From: Suilimivivens sp964571145
Lineage (GTDB): Bacteria > Bacillota > Clostridia > Lachnospirales > Lachnospiraceae
NCBI GenBank assembly: GCA_964571145.1
Contig: CAZNAP010000005.1
Location: 1-54,726, forward strand
Reading direction: 5' to 3'
DNA length: 54,726 nt
Positions 1 to 8,299 of the stretch are shown in pieces. Every line of letters begins with the position of its first letter. Positions within the stretch are counted from its first letter, which is position 1. The notes below the pieces were generated by a model. The model ran no database searches. It saw only the letters and a list, made by a program, of their open reading frames with translations, and was not told where the DNA came from. The position numbers were made by a program, and so were the translations under genes.

Positions 1-131
1 TTTAAAAAAACTTAATTACTACAACATTCTTTAGACATTTCTGTCTCTTATACTAAGTACATAAGATACAAACAGAACCGCTAAAGAGTCTAATTCAAAG
101 TATTGATTAATTAAAAACTTTTTCATAATAA

Positions 132-184
132 ATGCCAAGTAAACAAAGTTTACTTGGCATCCTCCCTTTTATAGGGCTTTTTTT
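132..184 (-). terminator. Probable terminator after fba (may work in both directions)
   Basis: A perfect 12-bp inverted repeat, atgccaagtaaa at 132-143 and its complement at 149-160 with a 5-nt loop, lies about 25 bp downstream of the fba stop. On the minus strand it is followed by an AT-rich stretch rather than a clean T-run. On the plus strand it is followed by a second weak stem and a T-run at 178-184. It may therefore terminate fba and also a convergent gene outside the window. Bases 1-131 show no gene or structure I can support. Confidence 0.6.
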
Positions 185-186
185 AT

Positions 187-1155
187 TTAGATTTTATTGT
201 TTGATCCAAGAACGTTAACGATCTTGTGAGCAACCATATCCTTAACAGCCTGACGAGCCGGCTTTAAGTACTGGCGAGGATCAAAGTGATCCGGATGCTC
301 AGCGAAGTACTTACGGATATTACCTGTCATAGCAAGACGGATATCAGAATCGATATTAATCTTACATACAGCAAGTTCTGCTGCTTTACGCAACTGATCT
401 TCAGGAATACCAACTGCATTAGGCATGTTACCGCCAAATTGATTAACCATCTGTACAAATTCCTGAGGAACTGAAGAGGAACCATGAAGTACAATCGGGA
501 ATCCCGGTAATCTCTTAATACATTCTTCCAAAACGTCAAAACGAAGTGGAGGGGGTACTAAGATACCATCTGCATTACGTGTACACTGATCAGCTGTAAA
601 CTTATATGCGCCATGTGATGTTCCGATAGCGATTGCAAGTGAATCACAGCCTGTCTTATTAACAAATTCTTCTACTTCTTCAGGACGTGTATAGCTTTCA
701 TTTCCTGCTTCAACTACTACTTCATCTTCAATACCTGCTAAGGTACCAAGTTCTGCTTCTACTACTACGCCATGAGCGTGTGCATATTCAACTACCTGTT
801 TGGTAAGTGCAACGTTGTCTTCGAAAGACTTAGAAGATGCATCAATCATAACAGATGTGAATCCGCCGTCGATACAAGATTTACAAAGTTCGAAGCTGTC
901 ACCATGATCCAAATGAAGTGCAATCGGAATCTGAGGATTTTCTGCTACAGCAGCCTCAACAAGTTTTACAAGGTATGTGTGGTTCGCATAAGCACGGGCA
1001 CCCTTGGATACCTGAAGGATGACAGGACTGTTTAATTCGCCTGCTGCTTCTGTAATACCCTGAACGATTTCCATGTTGTTTACATTGAAAGCGCCGATTG
1101 CATAGCCGCCGTCATATGCTTTCTTGAACATTTCTGTGGTTGTTACTAATGCCAT
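187..1155 (-). CDS. fba: Class II fructose-1,6-bisphosphate aldolase
   Basis: Zinc-dependent aldolase that interconverts fructose-1,6-bisphosphate with dihydroxyacetone phosphate and glyceraldehyde-3-phosphate in cytosolic glycolysis and gluconeogenesis. The 322-residue product carries the class II signatures in order: HLDHGD at 81-86 (catalytic Asp83, zinc ligand His84), ELGTLAG at 135-141, GTSHGAYKF at 178-186 (zinc ligand His181), LHGSSS at 223-228 (zinc ligand His224) and the phosphate-binding NIDSDIR at 267-273. It is longer than the roughly 285-residue Bacillus FbaA, with extra residues around 188-205, as in the longer class II subgroup. The ATG follows AGGAAG by about 7 nt. It has its own promoter, so it is probably a separate transcription unit from the whiA cluster upstream. 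Confidence 0.97.
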   Translation of the reverse strand: MALVTTTEMFKKAYDGGYAIGAFNVNNMEIVQGITEAAGELNSPVILQVSKGARAYANHTYLVKLVEAAVAENPQIPIALHLDHGDSFELCKSCIDGGFTSVMIDASSKSFEDNVALTKQVVEYAHAHGVVVEAELGTLAGIEDEVVVEAGNESYTRPEEVEEFVNKTGCDSLAIAIGTSHGAYKFTADQCTRNADGILVPPPLRFDVLEECIKRLPGFPIVLHGSSSVPQEFVQMVNQFGGNMPNAVGIPEDQLRKAAELAVCKINIDSDIRLAMTGNIRKYFAEHPDHFDPRQYLKPARQAVKDMVAHKIVNVLGSNNKI

Positions 1156-1202
1156 AATAATCTTCCTTTCTATAATAAAATTCTTTAATATTAACCTGCT
1201 TC

Positions 1203-1231
1203 ATTATAACAGATAACCGGACAAATGCAAA
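1203..1231 (-). promoter_or_regulatory. Promoter of fba
   Basis: On the minus strand a perfect -10 TATAAT (1203-1208), extended by an upstream TG, is preceded after exactly 17 nt by TTTGCA (1226-1231), a 4/6 match to the -35 consensus. It lies in the gap between the Crh-like gene and fba, about 48 bp upstream of the fba ATG, as expected for a housekeeping sigma-A promoter of a strongly expressed glycolytic gene. Confidence 0.75.
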
Positions 1232-1252
1232 TTGTTTCCTTTACACAGTTCA

Positions 1253-1516
1253 TTAATTTGCTGTTTTTCCGCTTAAATATTCTTCTACACTGTTAATTGC
1301 TTCCTGTGCATCATTACCTTCAGCTACTACTTTAACAGATTCTCCGGAACCAAGCGCGAGGCTCATCATCCCCATAATACTCTTGGCGTTTACTCTTTTA
1401 CCCTCTGTCTCAATATATACAGTGCTATCATATTGACTGGCAACCTGTACCAGCATTGCAACCGGTCTGGCATCCAAACCTCCTGCCAACTGAATCTTTA
1501 TTGTCTTTTCAATCAT
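1253..1516 (-). CDS. HPr-like protein with Asp15 instead of His15 (Crh-like)
   Basis: An 87-residue HPr-fold protein. The position used for phosphotransfer by the PTS, His15 in HPr, is Asp here (GGLDARPVA, D15), so it cannot carry sugar-transport phosphate. Ser46, the target of HPr kinase, is kept in NAKSIMGMMSL. This is the logic of Bacillus Crh, which has Gln15, and the position matches too: in Bacillus crh directly follows whiA, as here (12 bp after the whiA stop). The likely role is regulatory, as a Ser46-phosphorylated partner of a CcpA-type repressor or a metabolic effector. Start: ATG with a perfect AAAGGAGG Shine-Dalgarno. I infer the function; a plain HPr annotation would miss the missing histidine. 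A true HPr is encoded at 29049-29312. Confidence 0.88.
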   Translation of the reverse strand: MIEKTIKIQLAGGLDARPVAMLVQVASQYDSTVYIETEGKRVNAKSIMGMMSLALGSGESVKVVAEGNDAQEAINSVEEYLSGKTAN

Positions 1517-1528
1517 AATTCTCCTCCT

Positions 1529-2401
1529 TTACTCCCTTACCTTGTCAGCCATCTCGCTGAGTTTTCGCAATCTATGGTTTACACCGGATTTGCCTACCGG
1601 TGGATTTAAGTAACCGCCCAACTCTTGAAGGGAACTATCCGGATACTCCAATCTGACTTGCGCCATTTGTCTGAGATTATCCGGCAGATTCGACATGCCA
1701 TAATGTTTCTGCAAAAGTAAAATATCCTCAATTTGTTTCGATGAAGCATTTACTGTTTTCGTTATATTGGCCGCTTCACAATTGACCTTCCTGTTAATGG
1801 AGTTTCTGACTTCTTTCTCAACACGAAGTGTTTCCAAAAGCATCAGAGAAAGATGTGCTCCCATTACATTCAGTAAATCAACTATACCTGCACCTTCTTT
1901 TAGATATACCACAAAATATTTTTTTCTCTTAATAATCCGAGCTTCCAAATCAAAAGTCCCCAAAACTTCCTTGATTTGTTTCGCATGTGTCTCATAATCA
2001 CATACAAATTCCAAATGATAACCCTTTTCAGGATTACTCATAGAACCCAGACATAAAAATGCGCCACGCAAAAAAGCCCTTTTGCAGCAGCTACTCTTAA
2101 TTAGCATCGGATTTACTTCTTCCGAAAGCGGATAAAATTGCCCGTTTTCATCTAAAACCCTAACTGCTTTTAATACCTTCTCAACATTCTCATTAATAAT
2201 AAATGCTTTTTTCAATAATGTAAAGTATTTTCTTGTGACGGCTTCATTTTCAGATTCTACGCGTATTTGAGCCACTTCTGAAGTAGAAGAATTGATTTTA
2301 CACCCAAAATGAACGATTGCTGCAAGCTCGGCAAGTTGACAATGTCTGGAACCCGGTATGATCTTTTCCAATTCTTCTTTTACATCTGCTGAAAATGACA
2401 T
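1529..2401 (-). CDS. whiA: DNA-binding protein WhiA
   Basis: WhiA-family regulator, 290 residues, the usual length. The N-terminal part is the degenerate LAGLIDADG homing-endonuclease-like fold. The C-terminal third holds the WhiA helix-turn-helix, recognisable from LRQMAQVRLEYPDSSLQEL followed by PPVGKSGVNHRLRKL. In Streptomyces it controls sporulation genes; in Bacillus it influences cell division and chromosome segregation and is not essential for sporulation. Its place between rapZ and a Crh-like gene matches the Bacillus yvcJ-yvcK-whiA-crh order, although the yvcK (gluconeogenesis factor) gene is absent between rapZ and whiA here. ATG with AGGAAGG upstream; 27 bp after the rapZ stop, so it is probably cotranscribed. 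Confidence 0.96.
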   Translation of the reverse strand: MSFSADVKEELEKIIPGSRHCQLAELAAIVHFGCKINSSTSEVAQIRVESENEAVTRKYFTLLKKAFIINENVEKVLKAVRVLDENGQFYPLSEEVNPMLIKSSCCKRAFLRGAFLCLGSMSNPEKGYHLEFVCDYETHAKQIKEVLGTFDLEARIIKRKKYFVVYLKEGAGIVDLLNVMGAHLSLMLLETLRVEKEVRNSINRKVNCEAANITKTVNASSKQIEDILLLQKHYGMSNLPDNLRQMAQVRLEYPDSSLQELGGYLNPPVGKSGVNHRLRKLSEMADKVRE

Positions 2402-2428
2402 ATGGTTTCCTTCCTTCTGTTCTATTCG

Positions 2429-3292
2429 CTAAATACCTTGTCCTAAGTCCCGATGCGTAATTTTCAGCCCGTATCCCGCCACTTTCCTCATTCGATCATA
2501 TAACTGATTGGCTAAGGTGACACTCCTATGTTTACCGCCGGTACATCCAATGGCAATTACCAACTGATATTTGCCTTCTTTCACATAATTGGGAATCAGA
2601 AACTGAATCATATCCGTCAGCTTGTCTATAAAAACATGTGCTTCGTCAAAGCCCATTACGAAATCCTGTACTTCTTGGTCATTTCCTGTTTTGTATTTTA
2701 ACTCATCAATATAGAAGGGATTGGGCAAAAATCTCACATCAAAGACCAAATCTGCATCAGCCGGAATTCCGTGTTTAAACCCAAAAGACAGAATCGTAAT
2801 CATTAAACTATTATATTCTTCGTTTTGGACAAAAATGCGGTCTAATTCCTCCTTCAGTTCTCTGGTCAAAAGATTTGAAGTATCAATGACATAATTAGAC
2901 TTGTTTCGAATATTTCTCAGAATTGTACGTTCTTTATTTACACCATCTTCAATACGCCCGTCTGGTGATAACGGATGCATTCTTCTGGTTTCCTTATAGC
3001 GTTTTAACAATGCCTGATCACTGGCTTCCATGAAAAGAATTTCAAAGGCATATCCAATCTCTTTTAACTTCTCCAATGCCTTTTCCGCATCTTCAAATGG
3101 CTGGTCAACTCTCACATCCAAGCCAAGAGCTACTTTACTCACTTCGCCCCCCGGCGTAGCAATCAGCTCCATAAACTTCTCTATTAAGGGTACCGGTAAG
3201 TTGTCAACACAATAAAAGCCTGCATCCTCTAACATTCGAAGTGCCGTACTTTTTCCTCCGCCGCTCATACCTGTGACTACAACAAACCTCAT
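2429..3292 (-). CDS. rapZ: RapZ/YvcJ-type nucleotide-binding protein
   Basis: 287-residue P-loop protein of the RapZ (YvcJ, UPF0042) family. The N-terminal NTP-binding domain opens with the Walker A loop VTGMSGGGKST at residues 6-16. The C-terminal domain contains the family hallmark GCTGGKHRSV near 255-264. In Escherichia coli RapZ senses glucosamine-6-phosphate and directs decay of the GlmZ small RNA; in Bacillus YvcJ hydrolyses GTP and affects competence. A link with amino-sugar supply would suit its neighbour murB here, but that is inference. The ATG follows TAGGAGG by 5 nt. The gap to the murB stop is only 8 bp, so the two are probably translated from one message. Confidence 0.95.
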   Translation of the reverse strand: MRFVVVTGMSGGGKSTALRMLEDAGFYCVDNLPVPLIEKFMELIATPGGEVSKVALGLDVRVDQPFEDAEKALEKLKEIGYAFEILFMEASDQALLKRYKETRRMHPLSPDGRIEDGVNKERTILRNIRNKSNYVIDTSNLLTRELKEELDRIFVQNEEYNSLMITILSFGFKHGIPADADLVFDVRFLPNPFYIDELKYKTGNDQEVQDFVMGFDEAHVFIDKLTDMIQFLIPNYVKEGKYQLVIAIGCTGGKHRSVTLANQLYDRMRKVAGYGLKITHRDLGQGI

Positions 3293-3300
3293 ATGTCCTC

Positions 3301-4227
3301 CTAAAATTCGCCTAGGAAAATTACTTCTGTTTCCAGCGAAATCCCAAATTTATCCTTTACTCTATCCTGTACTTCTCTAATCACTTCAGCAACATCCGAT
3401 GCCGTTGCGTTCCCCGCATTAATAACAAATCCACAATGCTTCTCTGATACGCGGGCACCTCCCACGGAATAACCGCGCAGTCCTGCATCCATAATTAATT
3501 TACCCGCAAAATTACCTTCAGGACGTTTAAAAGTGCTTCCGGCGCTTGCATATTCAAGTGGCTGCTTTTCCTTACGTCTGCTGGCAAGTTCTGACATTTT
3601 AGCCAGAATTTCTTCCCTATTTCCCGGTTGCAGTCTTAATTTCACTGCCAACACTATAAAAGGCCTGCTTTTAATAATACTGGTGCGATAACCAAATTCC
3701 ATTGTATCGTTAGACAGTTCCAGTATCTCTCCCTCATTGTTCATGACAGTTACGGATTCTATGATCTGCTGCATTTCACCGCCATAGGCTCCTGCATTCA
3801 TGACCACACCGCCACCTATGGTGCCGGGAATTCCCGAAGCAAATTCCAAACCTGTAAGACTGTGTTCCATAGCAAATGCAGCAACCTGTGACATCAATGC
3901 GCCTGCCTCCGCTACAATACAATTCCCTTCATAACTGAGAGCATTTAATCTATTGCTTAATTGTAAAACAATCCCTTTATATCCTTGATCGCTGATGAGC
4001 AAGTTGCTCCCATTTCCTAAAATAAAATAGGGTGCTTCTACTTTTTGTAAATAGGGAATAAGAATGGACAACTGCTGCCATTTACTAATCCGAACCAAAC
4101 ATTCAGCTTCACCGCCTATACGAAAAGTTGTATGCTTTTTCATAGGCTCGTTAATCAAAATATCCTCTTCCGGCACCTGTGCCTTAACAAACTCCAAAAT
4201 AGCCTGACTGATTTTATTTACACCCAC
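3301..4227 (-). CDS. murB: UDP-N-acetylenolpyruvoylglucosamine reductase
   Basis: FAD-dependent reductase making UDP-N-acetylmuramate from UDP-GlcNAc-enolpyruvate with NADPH, the second committed step of peptidoglycan synthesis. 308 residues, matching the shorter type II MurB of Gram-positives. FAD-binding segments: GNGSNLLISD (71-80) and GIPGTIGGGVVMNAGAYGG (132-150). Catalytic elements: the Arg in GYRTS (about 181), Ser231 in SAGSTFKRP and Glu301 in LETEVIFLG. The start codon is GTG, about 8 nt after GGAG. It lies 25 bp from the glcK stop in a run of same-strand genes, so it is probably in the hprK-glcK-murB-rapZ-whiA operon. Confidence 0.96.
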   Translation of the reverse strand: MGVNKISQAILEFVKAQVPEEDILINEPMKKHTTFRIGGEAECLVRISKWQQLSILIPYLQKVEAPYFILGNGSNLLISDQGYKGIVLQLSNRLNALSYEGNCIVAEAGALMSQVAAFAMEHSLTGLEFASGIPGTIGGGVVMNAGAYGGEMQQIIESVTVMNNEGEILELSNDTMEFGYRTSIIKSRPFIVLAVKLRLQPGNREEILAKMSELASRRKEKQPLEYASAGSTFKRPEGNFAGKLIMDAGLRGYSVGGARVSEKHCGFVINAGNATASDVAEVIREVQDRVKDKFGISLETEVIFLGEF

Positions 4228-4252
4228 AGCTGCTACTCCATTCTTTGAAATA

Positions 4253-5209
4253 TTACTTCTCTAAATCTAAAATCAATTTAGCCGAACCATAAATTCCGGC
4301 ATCATTTCCCAATTTAGCCAATGTAAATTTTGCATTTCTGCTGCCATGGAAAACATTCTTCTCATAGGAGGGCCTAATAAAATCTATCAGTATTTCTCCT
4401 GCTTTAGATACACCGCCACCGATTACAATCACTTCCGGGTTCACCACACAGGCGATTGCTGCCAGACCGTTCCCAAGATATCTTCCGAATTCCTCTGCTA
4501 CTTCTATTGCAAGTGCATCTTTCTTCTTCACTGCATCAAATACTGTTTTGGCTGAAACTTCACCTTTACGAAGAAGACTTTCTTTATCACTTTTAGCAAG
4601 CTTTCTATTAGCCAGTCTGGTAATGCCCGTAGCAGAAGTATACTGTTCCAGACAGCCTTTATTGCCACAACCGCAAACTTCTTTTTCCTGATCTTCCACA
4701 TGAATGTGTCCGATTTCACCACCGGCACCTGTCACGCCTGTCAACATCTTGCCGTCTACAATAATGCCGCCGCCAACGCCTGTTCCCAGTGTAACCACAA
4801 TTAGATTTTTAGTTCCGATACCACCGCCCTGCCACATTTCTCCAAGCGCAGCTACATTGGCATCATTACCTGCCATAACCGGCATATGCAGAATTCCTTC
4901 CAGCGTATCCTTAATACTGAACACGCCCCAGCCTAGATTGACTGCCTTATATACCATTCCTTCGCTATCAATGGGCCCCGGAGCACCTACTCCCACTCCT
5001 GCCACAGAATTGACATCTATCTGTTTCTCGGCTATTTTAGCTTTAATGCTATCCGCTATATCTGGCAAAATATGACTGCCGTTTTCTTTCGTAACGGTGG
5101 GAATTTCCCATTTATCAAGCAAATTTCCTGTTACATCAAATAACCCTAATTTCACCGATGTACCACCGATATCCACTCCGAATACATATTGCTTCATGTT
5201 CTTATCCAT
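4253..5209 (-). CDS. glcK: ROK-family glucokinase
   Basis: ATP-dependent sugar kinase, probably phosphorylating glucose to glucose-6-phosphate in the cytosol. The ATP-binding signature VDIGGTSVKLGLFD is near the N-terminus. A second phosphate segment, LGTGVGGGIIVDGK, lies near 140. The ROK zinc motif CGCGNKGCLEQY is present with all three cysteines. 318 residues is normal. The start is ambiguous: the first ATG (5209) directly abuts AGAAGG with no spacer, whereas the ATG four codons later (5197) has GGATGG about 8 nt upstream and may be used instead. Placement beside HPr kinase suggests a link to catabolite control. Sugar specificity cannot be read from sequence alone. Confidence 0.93.
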   Translation of the reverse strand: MDKNMKQYVFGVDIGGTSVKLGLFDVTGNLLDKWEIPTVTKENGSHILPDIADSIKAKIAEKQIDVNSVAGVGVGAPGPIDSEGMVYKAVNLGWGVFSIKDTLEGILHMPVMAGNDANVAALGEMWQGGGIGTKNLIVVTLGTGVGGGIIVDGKMLTGVTGAGGEIGHIHVEDQEKEVCGCGNKGCLEQYTSATGITRLANRKLAKSDKESLLRKGEVSAKTVFDAVKKKDALAIEVAEEFGRYLGNGLAAIACVVNPEVIVIGGGVSKAGEILIDFIRPSYEKNVFHGSRNAKFTLAKLGNDAGIYGSAKLILDLEK

Positions 5210-5268
5210 CCTTCTTTATCTTTATTATCTGAATCAAAAATTATGCTTACTTTAAGAAAAAATTTAAA

Positions 5269-6219
5269 TTAATTGTCATCATCTTCATCATCATCGCGTT
5301 TTTTCGTCAACGATTCCTGCACTCTTCTGTACAGCTCCTGCGCTGCATTATAGCCCATCTTCTTCTGACGATGATTAACTGCTGCCGATTCACAAATAAT
5401 AGCCAGATTACGTCCCGGACGAATGGGAATATTATGGCACACGATTTTATTACCCAAATATTCTATATATTCTTCTTCCAAACCAAGACGGTCATATTCT
5501 TTCTCTTTATTCCACTCTTCTAAACGAATAACCAAATCTATACTCTGGGTATCCTTAACACTGGATACACCAAACAGTGTTTTCACGTCTACAATACCGA
5601 TACCGCGAAGCTCTATAAAGTGCTTAGTAATATCCGGTGCCGAGCCAATCAATGTATCATCACTTACTTTACGGATTTCCACTGCATCGTCTGTTACCAG
5701 ACGGTGTCCTCTTTTAATTAATTCCAATGCCGCCTCTGATTTTCCGATGCCGCTTTCACCTGTTATTAAGACGCCTTCACCATAAACATCAACCAGTACC
5801 CCATGCACAGAAATACAAGGAGCCAGCATAACGTTCATCCATCTGATAATTTCTGCCATAAAGGCTGATGTTGATTTCTTGGTCATAAGCAACGGAACCT
5901 TATGTTCCAATGCTTTCTGTAGGAAAAGGTCATCTGGGCGTAATTCGCGACAGAATACAATGGCCGGAATGTCACAAGATAAAAGCTGTGTATAAATATC
6001 ATCTTTCTTTTGATCAGGTAAACCCTGCATATAGGTATATTCCACAAAACCGATAATTTGTAATCTGGTCGCCTCGAAATGCTCAAAATAGCCGGCCATT
6101 TGCAAAGCCGGTCGGTTAATATCGGGCTGGGTAATCTTGATTTTTGATATATCCAACTCGGGAGTTAAATTTTCCAGTTTCATCTTTTCAATTATTTGAT
6201 CTAATTTTACACTTGCCAT
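5269..6219 (-). CDS. hprK: HPr kinase/phosphorylase
   Basis: Bifunctional enzyme that phosphorylates Ser46 of HPr and Crh when fructose-bisphosphate and ATP are high and removes the phosphate when inorganic phosphate dominates, the sensor of carbon-catabolite repression. From the chosen start it has 316 residues, against about 310 in Bacillus. Walker A GESGIGKS is at 154-161, the active-site His139 in SVHGVLVDVYG, and the HprK signature ELRGIGIVDVKTLFG at 204-218. The tail is unusually acidic (DDDEDDDN). I start at the ATG at 6217-6219 (MASVKLDQ), which has AGAGGAG 9 nt upstream; the open frame runs 17 codons further but without a ribosome site. Both substrates (29049-29312 and the Crh-like 1253-1516) are in this window. 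Confidence 0.97.
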   Translation of the reverse strand: MASVKLDQIIEKMKLENLTPELDISKIKITQPDINRPALQMAGYFEHFEATRLQIIGFVEYTYMQGLPDQKKDDIYTQLLSCDIPAIVFCRELRPDDLFLQKALEHKVPLLMTKKSTSAFMAEIIRWMNVMLAPCISVHGVLVDVYGEGVLITGESGIGKSEAALELIKRGHRLVTDDAVEIRKVSDDTLIGSAPDITKHFIELRGIGIVDVKTLFGVSSVKDTQSIDLVIRLEEWNKEKEYDRLGLEEEYIEYLGNKIVCHNIPIRPGRNLAIICESAAVNHRQKKMGYNAAQELYRRVQESLTKKRDDDEDDDN

Positions 6220-6260
6220 CTGCTGCTTCTCCTCTAGGTTATGACCTGGTATATAGCGAC

Positions 6261-6289
6261 ATTGTAACACAGAAAAGCCACAATCTCAA
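6261..6289 (-). promoter_or_regulatory. Promoter of the hprK operon
   Basis: Minus-strand TTGAGA (6284-6289, 5/6 to the -35 consensus) and TACAAT (6261-6266, 5/6 to the -10) are spaced by exactly 17 nt, ending about 42 bp upstream of the hprK ATG. The -35 hexamer lies inside the loop-proximal part of the hairpin that appears to terminate uvrC, so terminator and promoter overlap. Confidence 0.7.
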
Positions 6290-6308
6290 TAGTTCTGATA
6301 TTGTGGCT
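6276..6308 (-). terminator. uvrC terminator hairpin overlapping the hprK promoter
   Basis: The arm agccacaat (6276-6284) pairs perfectly with attgtggct (6300-6308); three further pairs extend it inward after one mismatch. Read on the minus strand the stem is followed by TTTTCTGTGTT. It sits 35 bp after the uvrC stop. Inside it lies the likely -35 box of hprK. Confidence 0.7.
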
Positions 6309-6327
6309 GTACGTTATTGTGACTATT

Positions 6328-6341
6328 CAGTCGGTGCTAAT
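6328..6341 (-). repeat. Weak copy of the dispersed TTAGTCACTCGGTGCTTAT element
   Basis: cagtcggtgctaat matches the corresponding 14 bases of the element seen at 16545, 19846 and 52817 at 12 positions. It lies just after the uvrC stop and upstream of hprK. The match is short, so chance is possible. Confidence 0.35.
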
Positions 6342-6343
6342 GA

Positions 6344-8206
6344 CTACTGCTCCTTCTCATGAAAAAACAAATAAATGCTCTTTGCAGCTGCTTCTGTAAT
6401 CTCATCTACTTTAGCCAATGTTTCCACATCCGCATTCTTCACTTCTTCAATAGACTTAAAATGTCTCATTAGGGCTTTACGCCTGGCCGGTCCCACTCCG
6501 GGTATCTCGTCCAAAACAGATTTGACCTGAGATTTAGAGCGCAAGGAACGGTGATACTCAATGGCAAAACGATGTGCTTCATCTTGAATTCGGGTAATTA
6601 ATTTAAAACCTTCGCTGTTACGATTGATGTCAATTTCCTGATTATTATAATAAAGTCCTCTGGTATTATGATTGTCATCTTTGACCATACCGCAAACCGG
6701 AATCGATAATTTAAGCTCCTCCAAAACCTGAAGGGCAATGTTTACCTGTCCCTTGCCACCATCCATAAGCAGTAAATCCGGAAATTTGGTAAAGCTGCCG
6801 AATTCACTTTCCAGTTCCTTATTTGCCAGTTCTTTCTGTTCCTCCATACCATGCAAGAACCTTCTGGTCAGAACCTCTTTCATGCAGGCATAATCATCCG
6901 GTCCGGAGACTGTCTTAATTTTGAATTTACGATAATCACTACGTTTCGGTTTACCTTTCTCAAAAACCACCATGGAACCTACATTGGCAAATCCACTGAT
7001 GTTGGAAATATCATAAGCCTCCATTCGGCTAATTCCATCCAGCCCGATTAATCCTGCGATTTCCTTCACCGCTCCAATTGTTTTGCCTTCTTCCCGACGA
7101 ATCCGTTCTTTATCCTGGCTCAATATCAGCATGGCATTTTTAGCCGCCAGTTCTACCAACTTCTCCTTGGAACCGATTTTGGGTACTTTAATATAAACCC
7201 TGCTGCCTCTTCGCCCTGTCAGCCATTGCTCAATAATTTCAGCATCCTCTATTTCTTCCTGCAACATCAACTCTCTGGGAATAAAAGGGGTTCCCGAATA
7301 AAACTGCTTTACAAAATCTTGTAATATCTGTGCTCTGGGTGTTTGTGACACGTGTGTCATATAGAAATGTTCTCGCCCAATCAAGCGGCCTGCCCGTACG
7401 AAAAAAACCTGTACTACGGCATCATTCTCTTCTGCTGCCAGTGCAATAATATCCTTATCTTCTCCGTCGTTATCCGTAATCTTTTGTTTGGAAGCGATTT
7501 GCTTCACACTTTGATATAAATCTCTGTATCGAATTGCTTCTTCGAATTCCATTTGCTCGGAAGCCGCCTGCATTTTTTGCTCCAGTTCTTTCAAAATATC
7601 CTGATAACTACCGGTCAAAAAATCCAAGGCCTTCTTAATTTGTGCTTGGTATTCCTCTTGCGAAACAGTACCCTGACAGGGTGCTGTACATTGATGAATA
7701 TGATAATTCAGACAAGGACGATCTTTACCACAATCTTTAGGTAAATTTTTATTGCAGGTTCGCAGTTGATATAATTTATTGATTAAATCTATATTCTCCT
7801 TGGCACCGCTGCTGAAAGGTCCGAAATATCTGGAATGATCCTTTTTCATCTGACGCACCAACAACACTCTAGGATAAGCTTCGCCTGTGGTTACTTTAAT
7901 ATAAGGATAAGTTTTATCGTCCTTTAGCATTGTATTATATTTGGGACTGTGTTCTTTTATTAAGTTGTTTTCCAGTACCAGTGCTTCCATTTCCGAATCA
8001 GTCACAATATATTCAAAACGGCTGATTAAAGAAACCATCTTATCAATTTGCGGACCTCTGCCTACAATTTTACGAAAATAAGACCTAACACGACTGTGCA
8101 GGTTAACCGCTTTGCCCACATAAATGATTTGATCTGCCTCATCATGCATGATATAGACTCCCGGACTATTGGGGAGCTTTTTTAATTCTTCTTGAATATC
8201 AAACAT
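6344..8206 (-). CDS. uvrC: Excinuclease ABC subunit C
   Basis: Dual-incision nuclease of nucleotide excision repair, cutting 3' then 5' of the lesion once UvrB is loaded. 620 residues with the full domain order: N-terminal GIY-YIG nuclease (SPGVYIMHDEADQIIYVGKA near 14-33), a cysteine-bearing linker, the UVR UvrB-binding helix near 200-240, the RNase H-like C-terminal nuclease (DLLLMDGGKGQVN near 480) and a closing helix-hairpin-helix pair (EIPGVGPARRKALMRHF). ATG preceded by GAGG 8 nt upstream. It stands apart from uvrBA (41006-45900), and no LexA box was found near it. Its own terminator lies at 6276-6308. Confidence 0.97.
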   Translation of the reverse strand: MFDIQEELKKLPNSPGVYIMHDEADQIIYVGKAVNLHSRVRSYFRKIVGRGPQIDKMVSLISRFEYIVTDSEMEALVLENNLIKEHSPKYNTMLKDDKTYPYIKVTTGEAYPRVLLVRQMKKDHSRYFGPFSSGAKENIDLINKLYQLRTCNKNLPKDCGKDRPCLNYHIHQCTAPCQGTVSQEEYQAQIKKALDFLTGSYQDILKELEQKMQAASEQMEFEEAIRYRDLYQSVKQIASKQKITDNDGEDKDIIALAAEENDAVVQVFFVRAGRLIGREHFYMTHVSQTPRAQILQDFVKQFYSGTPFIPRELMLQEEIEDAEIIEQWLTGRRGSRVYIKVPKIGSKEKLVELAAKNAMLILSQDKERIRREEGKTIGAVKEIAGLIGLDGISRMEAYDISNISGFANVGSMVVFEKGKPKRSDYRKFKIKTVSGPDDYACMKEVLTRRFLHGMEEQKELANKELESEFGSFTKFPDLLLMDGGKGQVNIALQVLEELKLSIPVCGMVKDDNHNTRGLYYNNQEIDINRNSEGFKLITRIQDEAHRFAIEYHRSLRSKSQVKSVLDEIPGVGPARRKALMRHFKSIEEVKNADVETLAKVDEITEAAAKSIYLFFHEKEQ

Positions 8207-8233
8207 TCGGTATCCTCTTTTCGGTCAGTTACA

Positions 8234-8250
8234 TACTAGTCACTATAGTA
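8234..8250 (-). repeat. Palindromic site upstream of uvrC
   Basis: tactagtcactatagta is a near-palindrome (TACTA and TAGTA ends) that shares TAGTCACT with the dispersed element of this window. It lies 28 bp upstream of the uvrC start, near a possible -10 hexamer TACTAT, so it could be an operator. Only the shared core and symmetry support this. Confidence 0.35.
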
Positions 8251-8253
8251 AAT

Positions 8254-8291
8254 AGACATCATGTTGCGTTGTTAATTGCAAAATGATGTCT
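8254..8291 (-). terminator. Hairpin after ftsH
   Basis: agacatcat (8254-8262) and atgatgtct (8283-8291) form a perfect 9-bp stem, extended by four more pairs (ttgc/gcaa) after one mismatch. It begins 8 bp after the ftsH stop. The minus-strand bases that follow (ATTTACTA) make only a poor T-run, so efficiency is doubtful. Confidence 0.5.
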
Positions 8292-8299
8292 TTATTATT

